The position numbers and the translations under genes are program-made. This document shows, in pieces, positions 59,985-64,000 of a DNA stretch of 64,000 bases. Numbering within the stretch: position 1 is the first letter of the stretch; every line of letters begins with the position of its first letter. This stretch comes from Pseudomonas fluorescens (GTDB lineage: Bacteria; Pseudomonadota; Gammaproteobacteria; Pseudomonadales; Pseudomonadaceae). The stretch lies in the NCBI RefSeq assembly GCF_902498195.1, contig NZ_CABVIY010000003.1:124001-188000 (forward strand). The letters are read 5' to 3'. A model generated the notes under the pieces. That model had not been told where the DNA came from and did not search any database. It worked only from the letters and a program-made list of their open reading frames with translations.

Positions 59985-61400
59985 CTACGCTTGCGGTGGT
60001 TCGCGGGTAGCGCGCTGCGCTGGGCGGCGCGGCTTTCCATCGGGAATCGACAGGATGGCGCGCAATCCGCCCTCCGGTCGATTGACCAGTGTGATTCGTC
60101 CGCCCAGTCGGGTGGCGATGGCGTTGACGATGGTGAGCCCCAGTCCCGCGCCCTGTGGGTTGCCACGGCTGTAGAAACGTTCGAACAGGCGGGCGCGATC
60201 CGCTTCATCGATACCCGGCCCCTGGTCTTCGACACTCAGGTGATAGAACCCCTCGGCCTGATTCAATTGCACGGTGATCACGCCCTGTTCCGGCGAAAAA
60301 TTCGCAGCGTTGGTGATCAGGTTGTTCAAGGCGATGTCGATGCTGGCGGCGTCCGTGGTCAGGTTGCAAGGATGGTCGCTGCCATCGAATGCCAGTTCCA
60401 GATGCTTGCTCAGCAGCCAGGGCGTGAGTTGAACCAGGCTGTCGCGAATGCTCTGGGTCAGGTCAATGGCGCGCAGGGTCGGGGCGCCGGCCTTGGGCTC
60501 CAGGCGGGCCATGGTCAACAATTGATTGACCAGGCGGCTGGTGCGATCGACGCCCGCGATCAAAAACGCCAGGGACTCGCGACGTTCCTCCTCGGTGCCC
60601 GCTTCCAGCAGGTTTTGCGCGTGCACTCGCAGTACGGCAAGCGGGGTGCGCATCTCATGGGCGGCATCGGCGATGAAACGCCGTTCTCGGCCAAGCACTT
60701 CCTGAATCTGCGCGAGCATCCGGTTGAGCGCCGCCTGCATCGGTTCCAGTTCGCTGGGCAGCGGTGTCAGGTGCAGCGGTTCCAGCGATCCGCTGTGCCG
60801 TGCCCGCAGGGTTGCCGCCATGTCGGCCAGGGGTTTGAGGCCCCAGCCGATGGCCAGCCAGACCATCGCCGCCAGAATCAGGCTGCCCAGCACATTCGGC
60901 CACAGGGTATGGCGCACGATCCGGTCTACCAGGTCAGCCCGCACATCGTCGCGTTCACCGACCCAGATTCGCAGATCATTCTGCTTGTCTTCCAGCAAGA
61001 ACGCGCGCCAGTGGCGGTTATTGAGGTCCACCACGTCACTGAAACCGGGTTTCGACGGGGGCACGGTGAAGGCGGGCGCGCTGGCGGTGTGCACCAGCAC
61101 CTCGCCCTTGTGATTCCAGACCTGAAAGGCAATTTTGCTTTCGTAAGGATGGCCATCGACCCTGGGCACGGCTTCACTCAAGGCCAGGTTGAACGCCTGA
61201 TACAGACGGGTATGTTCCTCGCTGGCCAGCGGCATGCGCATGACACCCTGGAGCAGTCGGGCGTTCTGGGCCAGTTGGGCGTCATAGACTTCGGCAATTT
61301 CGTGATTGCTGTCGTGCAGGTTGAGCACGCTGATCACGGCGAGACCGGCGAGCATCAGGCCGATGATCAGCGTCAGGGTACGACGCCGGATCGAGGTCAC
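59985..61400 (-). CDS. Sensor histidine kinase of an OmpR-type two-component pair
   Basis: A 471-aa inner-membrane kinase of the QseC/TctE type. TM1 is residues 9-27, the periplasmic sensor residues 28-165 (FQVWNHKGEVLVHTASAPAF), TM2 about residues 168-190, then HAMP. The H-box is FIADAAHEMRTPLAVLRVHA; ATPase N-box NNLITNAANFS, G1 DQGPGIDEADRARLFERFYS and G2 GAGLGLTIVNAIA. Its start overlaps the response-regulator stop by 4 bp. It is the last gene of a five-gene run; signal unknown. Confidence 0.92.
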   Translation of the reverse strand: MTSIRRRTLTLIIGLMLAGLAVISVLNLHDSNHEIAEVYDAQLAQNARLLQGVMRMPLASEEHTRLYQAFNLALSEAVPRVDGHPYESKIAFQVWNHKGEVLVHTASAPAFTVPPSKPGFSDVVDLNNRHWRAFLLEDKQNDLRIWVGERDDVRADLVDRIVRHTLWPNVLGSLILAAMVWLAIGWGLKPLADMAATLRARHSGSLEPLHLTPLPSELEPMQAALNRMLAQIQEVLGRERRFIADAAHEMRTPLAVLRVHAQNLLEAGTEEERRESLAFLIAGVDRTSRLVNQLLTMARLEPKAGAPTLRAIDLTQSIRDSLVQLTPWLLSKHLELAFDGSDHPCNLTTDAASIDIALNNLITNAANFSPEQGVITVQLNQAEGFYHLSVEDQGPGIDEADRARLFERFYSRGNPQGAGLGLTIVNAIATRLGGRITLVNRPEGGLRAILSIPDGKPRRPAQRATREPPQA

Positions 61401-62059
61401 CGGCGCTCCTCCACCAGGTAACCGACACCCCGGATGGTGCGGATCAGGTCGGTGGAGAACTTCTTGCGCAAGTGATGGATATGCACTTCCAGGGTGTTGC
61501 TTTCCGCTTCCTCGCTCCAGCCATAGAGCAACTGCATCAAATGATCGCGGGTCATGACCCGGCCCGGCGGCGAAAGCAGTTCGTGGAGCAACTGATATTC
61601 CTTGGGCGTCAGGGCCACGGGTTCCCCGCGATAGGTCACTTGCTGGGTGCCGGGGTTCAGGCTGATGCCGGCATGTTCGATCAACGCATGGGCGCGGCCC
61701 GCGCTGCGCCGCAGCAAGGCCCGCAGGCGCGCCTTGAGTTCGGCGAGGTCGAAGGGTTTGATCAGGTAATCGTCGGCGCCTGCATCCAGCCCGGCGATGC
61801 GGTCTTCAGTGGCATCACGGGCGGTGAGAATCAGCACCGGAACATTCGAGCCACTGTCACGCAGGCGCCGCAGCACGTCGAGGCCATCCATGCGTGGCAG
61901 GCCCAGGTCAAGCACCGCCAGGTCAAAGGCCTCGCTGAGCAACGAATGCAGCGCACTGCAACCGTCCTGCACCCAGTCGACGGTATACCCTTCACGGCCC
62001 AGGGCCTGGTGGATACCTTCGCCCAGGGCCACATCATCCTCGATCAGAAGTAAACGCAC
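61397..62059 (-). CDS. OmpR-family response regulator
   Basis: A 220-aa regulator. Receiver domain with MRLLLIEDDVALGEGIHQAL, phosphoacceptor Asp in FDLAVLDLGLPRMDGLDVLR (about residue 51) and the Lys in DYLIKPFDLAELKARLRALL. The C-terminal winged helix has LTPKEYQLLHELLSPPGRVM and NTLEVHIHHLRKKF. It lies 11 bp after the TPR protein gene and overlaps the kinase gene, so the pair is transcribed with the enzymes upstream and may regulate that operon. Confidence 0.94.
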   Translation of the reverse strand: MRLLLIEDDVALGEGIHQALGREGYTVDWVQDGCSALHSLLSEAFDLAVLDLGLPRMDGLDVLRRLRDSGSNVPVLILTARDATEDRIAGLDAGADDYLIKPFDLAELKARLRALLRRSAGRAHALIEHAGISLNPGTQQVTYRGEPVALTPKEYQLLHELLSPPGRVMTRDHLMQLLYGWSEEAESNTLEVHIHHLRKKFSTDLIRTIRGVGYLVEERR

Positions 62060-62070
62060 GCGGACTCCTG

Positions 62071-62715
62071 TCAGTTGAGTTTCTGGTTAACGTCGACCAA
62101 CAGCGTTTCGATTTCCTGGCGGCGTCCGGCATCGGCGGTTTCCCGACCTGGCCGTGGGGGCGCGTTCAGGGCCTTTTGCAGTGCCGCCTTAGCTTCACTG
62201 TAGCGTTTTTGGCGGTAGAGGTGATCGCCCCAGAAATACAGGCTGTCGATACCGTTGGGGTTCAATTGCAAGGCGAGCTTGAGCAACTGTTCAGCCTTGT
62301 CCGAGTCGCCAAAGCCGATCGGCCAGCCCGGAACACGGTCATACAGTGCCCCAAGGCTGGTGTAGGCCGAGCCCTGCAAGGCCTTGGGATCCAGGGACAG
62401 GGCTTTTTCCAGGTCAACCCTGGCCTCCTTGACCTTGCCCAGTGCGCCGAGCCCGCCTTGGGCGCCGGCCCAACTGCTGGTGACGATGCCGGACCAGATC
62501 CATGCCTCGGCCACCGATTGCCGTTCCTGGGTGAAGCGTGCGGCCTGGGCGGCCAGTTTTTCAAAAGCGGCCGTGCGTTGCCCGGCGGGCAGTTCGTATT
62601 GAATGTGGGCCCAGTTTTGCTGGATGCCGACAAGTCGTTGCTGGTCAGCGGGCTCCAGCGCCCAGACACCCTGGCTCAGCGTGCCCAGCAACAGGTAAGC
62701 GGCGAATTTTTTCAT
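62071..62715 (-). CDS. Exported tetratricopeptide-repeat protein
   Basis: A 214-aa protein. Signal peptide MKKFAAYLLLGTLSQGVWAL. TPR-like helical pairs lie in the second half: ARVDLEKALSLDPKALQGSA, KAEQLLKLALQLNPNGIDSL and YFWGDHLYRQKRYSEAKAAL with QKALNAPPRPGRETADAG. Probably a periplasmic scaffold; partner unknown. Its start overlaps the SDR stop by 4 bp. Confidence 0.85.
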   Translation of the reverse strand: MKKFAAYLLLGTLSQGVWALEPADQQRLVGIQQNWAHIQYELPAGQRTAAFEKLAAQAARFTQERQSVAEAWIWSGIVTSSWAGAQGGLGALGKVKEARVDLEKALSLDPKALQGSAYTSLGALYDRVPGWPIGFGDSDKAEQLLKLALQLNPNGIDSLYFWGDHLYRQKRYSEAKAALQKALNAPPRPGRETADAGRRQEIETLLVDVNQKLN

Positions 62716-63521
62716 GGTTTGAGATCCTCGCTGTCGGGCTTTTGACTCAAGCGGCGAATCAGCGGCAATTGCTTGCGCAAGCCGCGATCCACCAGGTTGG
62801 GCAGCAGGCTGTTGAGGCGCACGAAAAAGCGCTCCGGCCAGCCCAGGTACAAATCACGGCGATCACCGGCGATGGCGTGAATCACGGCCGAGGCGACGGT
62901 CTGCGGATCGTCGACACTGGCTTTGAGTGCGTCATTCAAGGCCTGCGCCGCCGGGCTGTTCATGCTGGTACGCGTGGCACGGGGCGCGACATACAGGACG
63001 CCGACGCGTGTGTCGGCCAGTTCCCGGCGCAAGGCTTCGCAGAACCCGCGCAAGGCAAACTTGGTGGCGCAATAGCTGGCGTAACCGGGGTAGCCGATGG
63101 AGCCGTAGGTCGAGCCGACGTTGACCACCATCGCGCTCTCGGCTTGCTTGAGCAGCGGCAGGAACAGCTTGGTCAGGCAGATCGGTGCGCCGACGTTCAC
63201 GGCCAGCATCGCCTGGATGTCACTGTCTTCGAGCTGTTCGAGCATGGCGAAGTGATTGATCCCGGCGGCGTTGATCAGCAGATTGATGCCGCCGACGGCT
63301 TCGGCGGCGGCCAGCACTTTGTGCCGGTCGGCGATCAAGGTCAGGTCGGCACCCACCCAGGACAGGGTGTGAGGGTAGCGTTCGAGTAAAGGCAACAACG
63401 GCTCCCGATGCCGGGCCACCGCCAATACACAGGCGCCACTGGCGCACAGTGCGGTGGCGATGGCCAGGCCGATACCACCGCTGGCACCGGTCAGCACGAC
63501 ACGAGCCTCACGCAGGCGCAT
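62712..63521 (-). CDS. Short-chain dehydrogenase/reductase
   Basis: A 269-aa NAD(P)-dependent oxidoreductase of classical SDR type. Cofactor motif VVLTGASGGIGLAIATAL, then INLLINAAGINHFAM, the catalytic Ser in VVNVGSTYGSIGY and the YxxxK in GYASYCATKFALRGFCEALR. The C-terminal tail (WPERFFVRLNSLLPNLVDRG) hints at membrane or lipid association, as in fatty aldehyde/alcohol SDRs. Start at 63521, overlapping the upstream gene by 14 bp. Substrate unknown. Confidence 0.9.
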   Translation of the reverse strand: MRLREARVVLTGASGGIGLAIATALCASGACVLAVARHREPLLPLLERYPHTLSWVGADLTLIADRHKVLAAAEAVGGINLLINAAGINHFAMLEQLEDSDIQAMLAVNVGAPICLTKLFLPLLKQAESAMVVNVGSTYGSIGYPGYASYCATKFALRGFCEALRRELADTRVGVLYVAPRATRTSMNSPAAQALNDALKASVDDPQTVASAVIHAIAGDRRDLYLGWPERFFVRLNSLLPNLVDRGLRKQLPLIRRLSQKPDSEDLKP

Positions 63522-64000
63522 GCAGGTTCTCCCCGTCACGTGGCAAGCCGCGAAACATATCGGCGTACAGTTTGTAGACCACCCTGGACGCATGAATCAC
63601 CGCCGCCTGGTCTGTCGGGTCGTCCAGCGTGTTCATCAGTCGGCGATAGGTCTGCATGTGCTCGATATCGAGCGACCCGTGGGAATTGAGGTAGCTGAAG
63701 GCCGTTTCCGGCAAGTCCAGGCGCTCGCGAATGCTGCCGGCCGCGTGGGTGGCCAGGGCTATGCTGGTGCCTTCCAGCACATTGACCATGCCGAACAGGC
63801 CGACCGGGTTGTCCCGGGCAATCAGGTCGTAGAGGAAACCGACCATCAGTTCGATCGGCAAGGAAGGCCGGCCGTCGCGCACGGCGTCCTTGTCGCCGCC
63901 GCAGGCCTGGATGTCATCCAGTACCCATTGTTCGTGGCCATATTCGTCCTCGATGTAGTCGCACACCGCTTCGCGCAGCCACTCCAGGCGCGTGGGCAGA
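63508..64000 (-). CDS. Iron-containing redox enzyme / TenA-like protein (C-terminal part)
   Basis: The 164 codons present are the end of a heme-oxygenase-like-fold protein; the start lies beyond the right edge. Seen: DYIEDEYGHEQWVLDDIQAC (ExxxH-type iron ligands), GFLYDLIARDNPVGLFGMVN, LEGTSIALATHAAGSIRERL and HGSLDIEHMQTYRRLMNTLD (second ligand set). This arrangement of Glu and His residues matches the iron-containing redox enzymes that bind a diiron centre. It is the first visible gene of the run with the SDR, TPR and two-component genes. A role on a fatty acid or similar lipid is a guess from the SDR neighbour. Confidence 0.8.
   Translation of the reverse strand, partial: LPTRLEWLREAVCDYIEDEYGHEQWVLDDIQACGGDKDAVRDGRPSLPIELMVGFLYDLIARDNPVGLFGMVNVLEGTSIALATHAAGSIRERLDLPETAFSYLNSHGSLDIEHMQTYRRLMNTLDDPTDQAAVIHASRVVYKLYADMFRGLPRDGENLHAPA

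Overview
The window looks like a chromosomal segment of a fluorescent-group Pseudomonas. It has GC-rich genes with Pseudomonas-type content: napEDABC, a cioAB cyanide-insensitive oxidase, an OprD porin, gamma-glutamylputrescine genes and many LysR regulators. Most intergenic gaps carry REP/BIME palindromes starting with GTAGGAGCGAGC or GTAGGAGCTGCC, which are typical of this group. The species call is an inference from gene content, not from a marker gene.

Layout. 1-1412 is a scarred, partly AT-rich junction: the 5' end of an archaeal/eukaryal-type prolyl-tRNA synthetase, a decayed fragment of prfC (release factor 3) and a 5'-truncated HD-hydrolase gene. 1524-6252 holds an exported protein and the periplasmic nitrate reductase operon napEDABC (minus strand). 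6494-12816 is a polyamine block: inducible-type ornithine decarboxylase, a DeoR regulator, gamma-glutamylputrescine oxidase and gamma-glutamylputrescine synthetase. 13207-24177 is a molybdenum block: chrA-moaD-moaC-fdhD, lysR, moaB-moeA, bestrophin-moaA and a FdhF/YdeP-family molybdopterin oxidoreductase. 24315-26891 is cioA-cioB plus a 44-aa partner protein.

27037-31340 carries a CAP-domain protein, a cell-wall hydrolase and a three-gene envelope glycosylation operon (GT2, LAB_N, ArnT-like). 31453-36087 has an unrecognised 1180-aa multi-membrane protein followed by about 1.1 kb of AT-rich DNA without a convincing gene. 36208-42948 has DoxX, a soluble CZB chemoreceptor, a muramidase, a ProA-like aldehyde dehydrogenase and the cynTS/cynR cyanate locus. 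44626-52685 is a LysR / PrpF-fold isomerase / dicarboxylate carrier / CitMHS carrier / OprD / chemoreceptor cluster, which reads as a sense-import-isomerise module for a tri- or dicarboxylate. 52763-64000 has topB, a DUF427 protein, an MFS carrier, a GMC oxidoreductase with LysR, and an operon of iron-containing redox enzyme, SDR, TPR protein, response regulator and histidine kinase.

The most notable observation is in the molybdenum block. Five promoters (fdhD, lysR, moaB, moaA and the YdeP-type gene) carry the same two-part element, oriented toward the gene: a LysR-type T-N11-A box (ATAGA-N5-TCGAT), exactly 18 bp, then GATTRGAC overlapping the likely -35. Together with the resident lysR gene this defines a self-contained regulon. 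It couples cofactor synthesis (moaA, B, C, D, moeA), cofactor sulfuration (fdhD), probably two anion transporters (ChrA and a bestrophin) and one molybdo-enzyme of unknown substrate.
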